64,000 nucleotides of DNA. It comes from Halobaculum rubrum (lineage in GTDB: Archaea; Halobacteriota; Halobacteria; Halobacteriales; Haloferacaceae). This document shows positions 29,048 to 37,697 of this stretch, one piece after another. Both the position numbers and the translations under genes were made by a program. The number at the start of each line of letters is the position of its first letter. Positions within the stretch are counted from its first letter, which is position 1. The notes below the pieces were generated by a model, which worked only from the letters and a program-made list of their open reading frames with translations, had not been told where the DNA came from and did not search any database. The DNA lies in contig NZ_CP082284.1 of the NCBI RefSeq assembly GCF_019880225.1, positions 2,542,001 through 2,606,000 of the forward strand. Direction: 5' to 3'.

Positions 29048-30298
29048 ATGGTACAGAAGCGAGATGGTTTCGCCGGCCCGACGCGCCGGCGGGTACTGGC
29101 CGCCGGCGCCGCGGCAGCCGGCGGGGCGCTGCTCGGCGGCGCAGCGCCCGCGGCGGCTCAGTCGGGCCCCGACTTCGACGGGTGGTTCGACGACGTCCCC
29201 AACTACGACGGGGTCGTCGACCGGACGGGCCAGTCGGAGGTCACCGTGGAGGTCGGCGTCGAGAACGGCGACGGACCCTACGGCTTCGGCCCGGCAGCCG
29301 TTCGCGTGGACCCGGGAACGACGGTCGTGTGGGAATGGAACGGCCAGGGCGGCTCACACAACGTGATCGCCGAGAACGACCCGTATAGCTACGAGTCCGA
29401 GCTGGTCGCCGAAGCCGGTCACACGTTCAGCCACACCTTCGAGGAGGAGGGAATCTCGAAGTACTTCTGTCAGCCGCACCGCGCGCTCGGCATGAAGGGT
29501 GCGGTCGTCGTCGGCGGAAGCGGCGGTGGTGGAAGCGGCGGCGGAGGCGGATCGGTGTCCGAGCCCGATTTCGACGGCTGGTTCGACGACGTTTCGAACT
29601 ACTCGAGCACCGTCGACGAGCGTGGCCAGTCGGAGGTCACCGTGGAGGTCGGCGTCGAGAACGGCGACGGACCCTACGGCTTCGGTCCGGCGTCCGTCCG
29701 CGTTGACCCGGGAACGACTGTCACGTGGGAATGGAACGGTCAGGGCGGCTCACACAACGTGATCGCCGAGAACGACCCGTACAGCTACGAGTCCGAGTTG
29801 GTCGCCGAGGCCGGCCACACGTTCAGCCACACATTCGAACAGGAGGGCGTCTCGAAGTACTTCTGCCAGCCGCACCGCGCGCTCGGCATGAAGGGTGCGG
29901 TCGTCGTCGGCGACGTCAGCGGCGGCGGCGGTAGTGGCGGCGGCGGTGGCGAGAGCGGCGATGGATCGGCCGAGGGTTCCGGCGGATCGCCGTTCGTTCC
30001 AACCGATTTCAACGGATGGTTCGCGCTCCTGTTCGGCGGCACCATCGCGATGGCCGTCGCCGGCGTGCTCGGCAACGAGGCGTTGGTCGCCTATCGAGAC
30101 CACGCGAGCGCGGAGGAGGCCTACGTTCGAGACAGACCGGTCGAAGCGGTCGAGGAAGAGGCGGAGGTCGAACTCGGCGAGGAGTACAACCCGCTCGGGA
30201 CGGCCGCGCTCGTCGTGGGGTACTTCGTGTTGATCTCGGCGCTGTGGGTCTTCATGTATTTCGTCGAGTACCTCGGCGGTCCGACCATTACTGGGTGA
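29048..30298 (+). CDS. Double halocyanin fused to oxidase-type membrane helices
   Basis: 416 residues. A Tat signal (PTRRRVLAAGAA) is followed by two nearly identical type-1 copper domains: ligands His104, Cys141, His144, Met149 and His236, Cys273, His276, Met281. A Gly/Ser linker separates them and a second Gly/Ser linker leads to two hydrophobic segments (about 323-342 and 384-407). The final segment resembles the small CbaD-type subunit of ba3 oxidase. So it probably hands electrons from the bc-like or other donor to the CuA of CbaB while anchored beside it. First gene of the rightward cba operon, 4 bases before cbaB. Confidence 0.9.
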   Translation: MVQKRDGFAGPTRRRVLAAGAAAAGGALLGGAAPAAAQSGPDFDGWFDDVPNYDGVVDRTGQSEVTVEVGVENGDGPYGFGPAAVRVDPGTTVVWEWNGQGGSHNVIAENDPYSYESELVAEAGHTFSHTFEEEGISKYFCQPHRALGMKGAVVVGGSGGGGSGGGGGSVSEPDFDGWFDDVSNYSSTVDERGQSEVTVEVGVENGDGPYGFGPASVRVDPGTTVTWEWNGQGGSHNVIAENDPYSYESELVAEAGHTFSHTFEQEGVSKYFCQPHRALGMKGAVVVGDVSGGGGSGGGGGESGDGSAEGSGGSPFVPTDFNGWFALLFGGTIAMAVAGVLGNEALVAYRDHASAEEAYVRDRPVEAVEEEAEVELGEEYNPLGTAALVVGYFVLISALWVFMYFVEYLGGPTITG

Positions 30299-30302
30299 AT
30301 CT

Positions 30303-30839
30303 ATGCACGTACACCGATTCGAGAAACTCTGGTTCGGCGCATCGCTCGTCCTGATCGTCGCGTTCATCGGGACCATCGTCTACGGCGCGATCGGCCCCGG
30401 CGTCGCGATGGTCGGCGACGACGGCGGGACGATAGACGCCGCCACCGTGGCCGACGGGGACTTCGGGCAGACGGACAACTTCCGTTCGCCCGGCGTCTAC
30501 GAGTCGAGCGACGGCGATGGCGTCGACGTGTACATCGTCGCTCGACAGTACCTGTTCAATCCCGGAACCGCACAACCGATAGAGGTGCCCAGAGGGGAGG
30601 AAGTTACCTTCCACGTCACCTCAGCGGACGTAACACACGGGTTCAACCTCGCTGGCACGAACGTCAACACGATGGTCATCCCCGGCCAAGTCGCGCGGTT
30701 CGACGTCATGTTCGACGAGACCGGGGAGTACGGGATCGTCTGTCACGAGTACTGCGGGAGCGGACACCACACGATGGCGGGTCAGCTGCACGTCGTGCCG
30801 CAGTCGCAGTTCGATACGACCGCGGGAGGTGACAACTGA
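30303..30839 (+). CDS. cbaB: ba3-type cytochrome oxidase subunit II
   Basis: 178 residues: one N-terminal membrane helix (LWFGASLVLIVAFIGTIVYG) and an external cupredoxin domain with a complete CuA site: His112 (VTHGFNL), then Cys147, Glu149, Cys151, His155, Met158 in CHEYCGSGHHTM. It receives electrons from the halocyanin. It overlaps cbaA by one base (TGATG). Confidence 0.95.
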   Translation: MHVHRFEKLWFGASLVLIVAFIGTIVYGAIGPGVAMVGDDGGTIDAATVADGDFGQTDNFRSPGVYESSDGDGVDVYIVARQYLFNPGTAQPIEVPRGEEVTFHVTSADVTHGFNLAGTNVNTMVIPGQVARFDVMFDETGEYGIVCHEYCGSGHHTMAGQLHVVPQSQFDTTAGGDN

Positions 30840-32596
30840 TGGCGACCGGACACCCGGACGACACGAGTACGCTCAGCGAGGACGACTACGTCGAGACCGA
30901 GGACGGAACCAGACACCGTAGCGCGTTCGTCGATCGATACCCCGAGGCCGCACGGATCGTGCGTATCTGTCTCGGCATCTCGTTCGCCGCGTTCGGCGTC
31001 GGCGCGCTGTTCGGACTGATCCAGGCGCTCCACCGGACGAACGTCCTCCGGGTCATTCCCTCGTCCGACTACTACACGCTCCTGACGGGCCACGGCGTCC
31101 TCCTGGCGTTGGTGTTTACAACGTTCGGCATCGCCGGCCTGTTCCAATGGGCCAGTACGCGGAGCCTCGGTATCGAACCGACGAGTTCCAAGCTGACGGC
31201 GACGTGGCTCGGGATGATGACGGTCGGCACGCTGCTTGCCGCCGGGACGATCCTCGCGGGCTTGTTCGACTGGATCCCGGCCAGCGCCGACGTGCTGTTC
31301 ACGTTCTACGCGCCGCTGAAAGCGCACCCGCTGTTCTACGTGGGCGCGGCGCTGCTCATCGTCGGCTCGTGGTTCGCCGGCGCGAGCTACTTCCTGCAGT
31401 ACCGCGAGTGGCGGTCGGAGAACCCCGACGCGCGCATCCCGCTGCAGTCGTTCATGGTGATGACGACGATGCTGATGTGGTACATCTCGACGCTCGGGGT
31501 GGCCGTGGAGGTCGTCGTCTTCCTCATCCCGTGGTCGCTCGGCCTCATTCAGCAGGTCGACCCGCTGCTCACGCGGACGCTGTTCTGGTACTTCGGACAC
31601 CCGGTCGTGTACTTCTGGCTGCTGCCGGCGTACGTTATCTGGTACACCGTGTTGCCCAAGCTGTCGGGCGGTCGCCTGTTCAGCGACCCGCTCGCTCGTG
31701 TGGTGTTCGTGCTGTTCCTCATCCTCTCGACGCCGGTCGGGTTCCACCACCAGTACACCGACCCCGGGATCGCCTCGGGGTACAAGTTCGTCGCGATGAC
31801 GAACACGTTCTTCCTGCTGTTGCCGTCGCTGTTGACGCTGTTCACGGTCGTCGCCAGTATGGAGCACGGCGCCCGCCAACGCGGCGGCTCGGGCTATCTC
31901 GGCTGGTTGAAGGCGCTGCCGTGGGAGAAGCCGGCGTTCGCCGGGATCGCCCTCTCGGGAATCATGTTCGCCGCCGGCGGCTTCTCGGGCATGATCAACG
32001 CCGGGATGAACATCAACTACCTCATCCACAACACGCTGTGGGTGCCCGGCCACTTCCATCTCACCGTCGGGACCGCGTTCGCGCTCACGCTGATGGCGGT
32101 CTCCTACTGGCTGGTACCACAGGTGACCGGGAAGCGACTCCAGTTGTACGGGGTCGCCTCGCTGCAGCCGTACGTGTGGTTCGTGGGGATGGTGCTGATG
32201 TCGAACGCGATGCACCGCGCCGGCCTCGCGGGCATCCCCCGTCGGACGGCCGAGCCGCAGTACGACCAGTTCAGCTTCCAGGCGGTCGCGGGCAGCGTGG
32301 GCGAGATGCGCATCCAGATCGCCATCGGCGGCACGCTGCTGTTCATCGGGGCCGCGATGTTCCTCGCGGTCATGCTGGCGACGTGGACGATGGGGAAGTC
32401 CAACAGCCAGCTCCGGGTGAACGGGTACCTCCCCGAGCCGATGTCGGGGGCGACGGACTCGCCCCGGGTGCTCGACAATCTGAAGCTGTGGGCCGCCATC
32501 GCGATCGTGCTCGTCGCGCTCGCGTACGGCCTCCCGCTGTTCGACATGGTCGCCGACGGCGTGCTCAGTCCGGGGAGCGTCCCGGTGCCGGCGTAG
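30839..32596 (+). CDS. cbaA: ba3-type cytochrome oxidase subunit I
   Basis: 585 residues with 13 or so membrane helices. Low-spin haem and CuB ligands are visible in GHGVLLALVFTTFG, the cross-linked His-Tyr pair in FGHPVVYFWLLPAY, HHQYTDPG for CuB, and HNTLWVPGHFHLTVG for haem ligands. Type B subunit I (no extra helix pair) lacking the D-channel motif of A-type enzymes. Reduces O2 to water and pumps protons. Follows cbaB by one-base overlap. Confidence 0.96.
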   Translation: MATGHPDDTSTLSEDDYVETEDGTRHRSAFVDRYPEAARIVRICLGISFAAFGVGALFGLIQALHRTNVLRVIPSSDYYTLLTGHGVLLALVFTTFGIAGLFQWASTRSLGIEPTSSKLTATWLGMMTVGTLLAAGTILAGLFDWIPASADVLFTFYAPLKAHPLFYVGAALLIVGSWFAGASYFLQYREWRSENPDARIPLQSFMVMTTMLMWYISTLGVAVEVVVFLIPWSLGLIQQVDPLLTRTLFWYFGHPVVYFWLLPAYVIWYTVLPKLSGGRLFSDPLARVVFVLFLILSTPVGFHHQYTDPGIASGYKFVAMTNTFFLLLPSLLTLFTVVASMEHGARQRGGSGYLGWLKALPWEKPAFAGIALSGIMFAAGGFSGMINAGMNINYLIHNTLWVPGHFHLTVGTAFALTLMAVSYWLVPQVTGKRLQLYGVASLQPYVWFVGMVLMSNAMHRAGLAGIPRRTAEPQYDQFSFQAVAGSVGEMRIQIAIGGTLLFIGAAMFLAVMLATWTMGKSNSQLRVNGYLPEPMSGATDSPRVLDNLKLWAAIAIVLVALAYGLPLFDMVADGVLSPGSVPVPA

Positions 32597-32644
32597 CGCC
32601 TCGGCGATCGAACCGCGCGGTTCTCACGCGGGTCTCCCGATTCG

Positions 32645-33268
32645 ATGACTCCCGACGACTCAGACACGGACGACGTGACCGCACCGCCCGACTCGGCCGC
32701 GGCCGACTCGTCGCGCTCCGACGAGGATCTCGACCGCCGCCGGCTGATCCGGTGGATAGCCGTGCTCGCGTTCGCAGTCCCCGTGATCGTCGAACTGCTC
32801 ACCTTCGGGGGACTGATCGAAAACACGCTCTTCCCCGGCGGCGACGGTGATACCGGCGGAACGGCGACTGACGGCACCGAAACGGCGACGGCGACGCCCG
32901 GCGAAGACGCCGTCGGCGTCGGCGACGAACTCCTCCCGGACGAACCGACGGTCGAGACTGTCGAGGTCTCGGAGGTCAGAGGCGAGTCGGCCAGCTCACG
33001 GACCTACGTGCTCCGCGTGGCCGTCGAGAACACGACCGAGAACTCCGTCGAACTCCGCCTCACGGGTGTCACCCTCCGCGACGGGGCGTCCCTCGAGAGC
33101 GTCTCGACGACGGGAGCGATCCCGGCCGGCGGGGCCGGCGAAGTGACCGGTGCCTGGGGACTCCCGACCGACTCGATGCCCGTCGCCGTCGACGTCGTGT
33201 TGCTGCGAGACGGCGACGAGTCGACGTCGCGATCGGTCCCGCTGAAGCGGCCACCCATCCGTGGCTGA
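32645..33268 (+). CDS. Membrane-anchored protein downstream of cbaA
   Basis: 207 residues: acidic cytoplasmic N-terminus, one membrane helix (about 36-58), a Gly/Thr-rich linker and a C-terminal beta domain with TYVLRVAVENTTENSVELRL, resembling haloarchaeal Ig-like surface domains. The gene starts 48 bases after cbaA and is in the same direction, so it could be an assembly or accessory factor. Function unknown. Confidence 0.7.
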   Translation: MTPDDSDTDDVTAPPDSAAADSSRSDEDLDRRRLIRWIAVLAFAVPVIVELLTFGGLIENTLFPGGDGDTGGTATDGTETATATPGEDAVGVGDELLPDEPTVETVEVSEVRGESASSRTYVLRVAVENTTENSVELRLTGVTLRDGASLESVSTTGAIPAGGAGEVTGAWGLPTDSMPVAVDVVLLRDGDESTSRSVPLKRPPIRG

Positions 33269-33412
33269 ACGGCCGAGCCCCGCAGCGGTTCGTCCCACGT
33301 ACGGGACTGAACCATCGATATTTAACTGCGTAGGGGCCGTACCGTGTATAATGTCACGCCTCTATAGAGATTTCAGCCGCTTTCCTATACCGGCGTATCC
33401 GGGGGTCGTCTG

Positions 33413-35638
33413 GTGAGCGGGCCCAACTCCGACGACGTTCGGGCCACCGAGGCCGTCGACGTTCCCGTCGATGGAACGGTTCACTTCGACGCCTCGATCC
33501 GGTTCCGTGATCTCGATGCAGGCGCGGCGGCGGTTCTCGGACTCGATCCGGCCCAGGTCGACGACGAGGACATCCTCGCTCGGCTGTCGCGTTCGCCGGC
33601 CAGAACGCGGGAAGCCCTCCGGTCCGTTGTGGAGACGGGGCGACCGACGTCGATCGAGTGGGAAGTCAGCGTCACCGGCCCGGGAGGGTGGGCGTGGGCA
33701 GTCCCCGCTACGGAGGGCGTTTCGGTACTTCTCGTCGTCGACGATCGGGAACCGAGCGACGAGACAGTCGACCCCGAAACTGAGGAGGACGGCGTCGCGT
33801 CGGCGATGGGGTCGTCCTCGGAGGCGGCAAACCGGCTCCTCGCGCACACGGAGGCGTTGGCGCGCACCGGCGGTTGGGAGTACGACATCGAGTCCGAGAC
33901 GCTCACGTGGACCGCGGGAACCAAACGGATCCACGGCGTCGCCCCCGACTTCGATCCGACCATCGAGCAGGCGCTGTCCTTCTATCACCCGGACGACCGC
34001 GAGAGGGTCCGCGAGTCGGTGATGCGGGCCGTCGATGCCGGCGAGTCGTACGAGACGGTGGCTCGAATCTTCACCCCCGACGGGAAACGGTGCTGGGTTC
34101 GGACCATCGGTGAACCGGTCGAGCGTGACGGCGAGGTTACCGCGGTTCGCGGCGCGATCCAGGATATCACCGAAACCCGCGAACAGGAGCAGCAGATCGA
34201 GTTGCTTCGGCGGGCGATCGATGCCGCACCCCTCGGCGTGACGCTCGCGGACATGCGTCGCGACGAGGAACCGCTCGTGTACGTGAACGACGCGTTCGAG
34301 GACCTCACGGGGTACTGCGAGGCCGAGTCGATCGGTCGGAACTGTCGCTTCCTCCAGGGTGACGAGACGGATCCCGAAACGGTCGCGAAGCTCCGGGCGG
34401 CCATCGAGGCCGAAGAGTCGGCGACGGTGACGATCCGCAACTACCGCGCCGATGGGACACCCTTCTGGAATCGGCTGACGATCGCCCCCGTCGCCGACTC
34501 GGGGGGGACGGTGACCCACTACGTCGGCTTCCAGACGGACGTGACCGAGCGGCGGGACGTGGAGTCCAAACTCCGCGAGTTCGAGCGCGCCGTCGAGCAC
34601 TCCGGACATGCCATCTACATCACCGACCTCGACGGGACGATCACCTACGTCAATCAAAGCTTCGTGGACCTTACCGGGTACGGGTACGACGAGGCGGTCG
34701 GCGAGACGCCGCGGATACTCAACTCCGGTCGGATGGACGACGACTACTTCGAGCACCTGTGGAATACGATCCTCGACGGCGAGACGTTCGAGGAACGTGT
34801 CATCGACAAGGACAGCGACGGGCACATCTATCGCGCCCACCAGACGATCGCACCGCTCACTGACGAGCGCGGGACGGTGACGGGCTTCGTCGCCGTTCAG
34901 ACGGATATCACCGACCGTATCGAGCGTTCCCAGCAGATCGCCGTGTTGGATCGCGTCCTCCGACACAACCTCAGAAACGACATGAACATCGTCCTCGGCC
35001 ACGCGGAGAAACTCAGCCAACGGCTCGAGGGCGACCTCGCAGGTTCGGCGGAGACGATCGCGTCGACCGGACGCGGTCTCCTCGAGCTGGCCGACAAAGA
35101 GCGGATGGTCGTCGAACACCTCTCGATGAACGACGAGACCGATCGCCACGAGGTGCGACCGATGGTGAGATCGCTGGTCGACGAGCTCTCGGAGCGGTAT
35201 CCGACCGCGGAGTTCACCACCGACTGCCCGACCGATCTCGCGGTGAACGCGACGTCGCAGCTCCCGGAGGCTATCGAGGAGTTCATCGAGAACGCCGTCG
35301 AGCACGCCGACGATCCGTCCCCCTCCGTCGAGATCACGGCCGCACCTGTCGTCGATAGCGAGAGTTCGGCCGCCACCGCCGTCGCACCCGGTTCAACCGA
35401 CGACGCCGACACGGTCCGTATTTCCATCGCCGACCGCGGGCCGGGGATCCCGGCATCGGTACGGGATCTCGTGTCCAGTGATTACGTCCCGGACTCGTTG
35501 ACACACACCGACGGGATCGGACTGTGGCTTGCGAGTTGGATCGTCACGCAATCGGGCGGGTCGATCGACTTCGAGGACCGCGAGGCGGGCGGAACGGTCG
35601 TGCACGTCACGCTCCCGTCGGCGACCGTGCCCGAGTGA
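33413..35638 (+). CDS. PAS-LOV-PAS sensor histidine kinase (LOV photoreceptor type)
   Basis: 741 residues, soluble. N-terminal part (1-135) is unassigned; a PAS domain at about 145-255 (GGWEYDIESETLTWT); a LOV domain at about 262-380 with the canonical flavin motif GRNCRFLQG, Cys311 being the residue that makes the flavin adduct, plus Asn343 and Asn353 and Gln374 (GFQTDVTE) flavin contacts; a second PAS (390-500) with TGYGYDEAVGETPRILNSGR; HisKA with H-box VLRHNLRND (His518); HATPase with N-box FIENAVEHA, DRGPGIP and DGIGLWLASW. No response-regulator gene adjoins. GTG 33413 is the first start. Confidence 0.9.
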   Translation: MSGPNSDDVRATEAVDVPVDGTVHFDASIRFRDLDAGAAAVLGLDPAQVDDEDILARLSRSPARTREALRSVVETGRPTSIEWEVSVTGPGGWAWAVPATEGVSVLLVVDDREPSDETVDPETEEDGVASAMGSSSEAANRLLAHTEALARTGGWEYDIESETLTWTAGTKRIHGVAPDFDPTIEQALSFYHPDDRERVRESVMRAVDAGESYETVARIFTPDGKRCWVRTIGEPVERDGEVTAVRGAIQDITETREQEQQIELLRRAIDAAPLGVTLADMRRDEEPLVYVNDAFEDLTGYCEAESIGRNCRFLQGDETDPETVAKLRAAIEAEESATVTIRNYRADGTPFWNRLTIAPVADSGGTVTHYVGFQTDVTERRDVESKLREFERAVEHSGHAIYITDLDGTITYVNQSFVDLTGYGYDEAVGETPRILNSGRMDDDYFEHLWNTILDGETFEERVIDKDSDGHIYRAHQTIAPLTDERGTVTGFVAVQTDITDRIERSQQIAVLDRVLRHNLRNDMNIVLGHAEKLSQRLEGDLAGSAETIASTGRGLLELADKERMVVEHLSMNDETDRHEVRPMVRSLVDELSERYPTAEFTTDCPTDLAVNATSQLPEAIEEFIENAVEHADDPSPSVEITAAPVVDSESSAATAVAPGSTDDADTVRISIADRGPGIPASVRDLVSSDYVPDSLTHTDGIGLWLASWIVTQSGGSIDFEDREAGGTVVHVTLPSATVPE

Positions 35639-36109
35639 TCTGGTATGCCCGGGGCGATCGGATCGTGGAACCCGAACCTGAACCCGTCCCGTTCGACTCG
35701 GACAGCCGTCACCCACGGAACCCGCCGTTGATGAGGCGGGTCGGATCGCCGTCGTCCGTCGCGTCCCCCCGAACGTGTGAGTGTCCGGCTACCGCAACCG
35801 ACGGTGTACCCCGTCGAATCGCACCGGCCAGTGCGAGCCATCCCGGCCGGAGCCCGTCGATTCGCCGAGTCTCCGACGGGTGAGGGACATCGAGATCGGT
35901 CCCGAACGGCGAAGCGTGTGAAACCGGCGGGACCGTCAGATCGACCGACAGGAGATCGGGTGAAGACCGACAGGAGATCGGGTGAAGACCGACAAGAGAC
36001 TCTCGCCTGGAACACGGCGCGGCGAAGAGGACTCCGTGACGACCCACGGAGGGACCGCCCGAACCGCCGCCATAGTTATTTGTGAACACACACCAACAGC
36101 GGAGTTGTC
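35639..36109. other. Intergenic region with stem-loop and 22-base tandem repeat
   Basis: No coding frame convinces. It holds a perfect stem ACCCGCC / GGCGGGT (35720-35726 and 35735-35741, 8-base loop), a tandem repeat near its right end (separate entry), and a likely TATA (AGTTATTTG near 36074-36082) for the amidase gene. Confidence 0.55.
35943..36000. repeat. 22-base tandem repeat, 2.6 copies
   Basis: Unit GACCGACAGGAGATCGGGTG plus AA (22 bases) repeated at 35943-35964 and 35965-35986 exactly, with a degenerate third copy to 36000. It lies about 110 bases upstream of the amidase start. Two full turns per unit suits a repeated protein-binding site or a slippage tract. Confidence 0.8.
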
Positions 36110-37636
36110 ATGTCCGAGTCGCCGCCGAACATCCGGCCACCCACTCCCGAAGAGATCCGCGACCTCGCCGAACAGCACCACATGTCGCTTTCCGACGACG
36201 AGGTCGCCGATTTCGCGGCGATCATCGAGGGTATGCTGGAGGGATACGAGCGAATCGACCAACTGTCGGCCCCGACGCCGGAGGTACAGTACCACACACG
36301 TGACCCGGGGTACGAACCCGGCCCGGAGGAGGACCCGCTCAACGCGTTCGTCCGGAAGTGTGCGGTACAGGGCGCCGACGACGGTCCACTGGCCGGCTAC
36401 GAGGTCGGGCTCAAGGACAGCGTCTCGCTTGCGGGCGTCGAGATGACGCTCGGCTCGAAGCTGTTCGAGGGGTACGTCCCCTCCACGGACGCGACGATCG
36501 TCACGCGATTGCTCGATGCGGGGGCGACGATCACGGGGAAGCTCAACATGGAGGACATGGCGTTGTCGGGGAGCGGCGAGCTCTCGGCGACCGGACCAGT
36601 CCTCAACCCCCGCGATGACGACTACATCGCCGGCGGCTCCTCGAGCGGAAGTGCGGCTGCTGTCGCGACCGGCGACGTCGACGTGGCCATCGGTGGCGAC
36701 CAGGGCGGGTCGATCCGGATCCCGGCCGCCTGGAGCGGAATCGTCGGTCACAAGCCCACCCACAGCCTCGTTCCCTACACCGGCGTCGCCGGACTCGGCC
36801 GATCGTTCGACCACGTCGGCCCGATGGGATCGACCGTCGAGGAGTGCGCCCTCCTGCTCGACGTACTCGCGGGGGCCGACGGGCTCGATCCGCGACAGGG
36901 CGCGGTCCCGACACAACACTACAGCGAGGCACTGGGAGGTGAGCCAGGAGAGATCACCGTCGGTGTGCTCGATGAGGGCTTCGGCCACGAGCAGAGCGAA
37001 CCCGGCGTCGATGAGACCGTCCGCGACGCGCTCGACGAGTTCGAGGCGGCCGGCGCCGAGGTGACCGAGGTGTCCGTCCCGATGCATCTCGACGGCCTCC
37101 CGATCTGGAACGCGATCGGCCTCGAAGAGATCACGGCGACGGTCAACGCCGAATGTGTCGGCCACTACGGGACGGGCTTCTACGACATGCAGTTCGCCGA
37201 CGCGTTCGGCCGTGCTCGGCGCGCCCAGGCGGACGACTACCTCGCGACGATGAAGCTCACGTTGATCGCCGGACAGTACCTCTCGAACGAGTATCGTGGC
37301 CACTACCACGCGAAGGGGCAGAACCTCGCCCGGAAGCTCACCAACGCCTACGACGAGGCGCTCGCGGACGTGGACGTGCTCGCGATGCCGACGACGCCCC
37401 AGACCGCACACGAGGTCGACCGTGACATCTCGAGGGTGGAGGCGATCGACCGGGCACTGAACATGCTTCCGAACACGGCGCCGTTCGACAACACCGGTCA
37501 CCCGGCTATCAGCGTCCCGGCCGGACAGTCCGACGGCCTCCCGGTCGGCGTCATGTTCGTGGGAGACACGTTCGACGACGCGACCGCGCTGGCGAGCGCC
37601 CACGCGTTCGAACAGCACGTCGAGGTGACGATCTGA
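36110..37636 (+). CDS. Amidase (amidase-signature family)
   Basis: 508 residues. Ser-cisSer-Lys triad: Lys102 (GLKDSVS), Ser177 or 178 (GGSSSGSAAAV), Ser201 (GGDQGGSIRIPA). The N-terminal 80 residues are the helical cap used by this family. Substrate unknown; AS enzymes hydrolyse a range of amides, and the family includes GatA, but lacking gatB/C neighbours this is a catabolic amidase. Start ATG 36110. A single gene, reached by its own promoter. Confidence 0.9.
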   Translation: MSESPPNIRPPTPEEIRDLAEQHHMSLSDDEVADFAAIIEGMLEGYERIDQLSAPTPEVQYHTRDPGYEPGPEEDPLNAFVRKCAVQGADDGPLAGYEVGLKDSVSLAGVEMTLGSKLFEGYVPSTDATIVTRLLDAGATITGKLNMEDMALSGSGELSATGPVLNPRDDDYIAGGSSSGSAAAVATGDVDVAIGGDQGGSIRIPAAWSGIVGHKPTHSLVPYTGVAGLGRSFDHVGPMGSTVEECALLLDVLAGADGLDPRQGAVPTQHYSEALGGEPGEITVGVLDEGFGHEQSEPGVDETVRDALDEFEAAGAEVTEVSVPMHLDGLPIWNAIGLEEITATVNAECVGHYGTGFYDMQFADAFGRARRAQADDYLATMKLTLIAGQYLSNEYRGHYHAKGQNLARKLTNAYDEALADVDVLAMPTTPQTAHEVDRDISRVEAIDRALNMLPNTAPFDNTGHPAISVPAGQSDGLPVGVMFVGDTFDDATALASAHAFEQHVEVTI

Positions 37637-37697
37637 TCGGAGCCGGTCGCCGACGACGCCGCAACCGGGCCCGGGGGTCGTGCTCTATCGACCGATG

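Noticed and set aside
33362-35305. 647-codon minus-strand frame over the LOV kinase
   Set aside because: Antisense shadow; the plus strand has intact LOV, H-box and HATPase motifs.
35720-35741. The ACCCGCC/GGCGGGT stem as an IS end or terminator
   Set aside because: No T-run follows and no transposase or partner hairpin is near; left as an unexplained stem.
35482-36015. 177-codon leftward frame across the kinase end and the tandem repeat
   Set aside because: Rich in Arg, Ser and Cys without structure, overlaps the kinase; no start signal.
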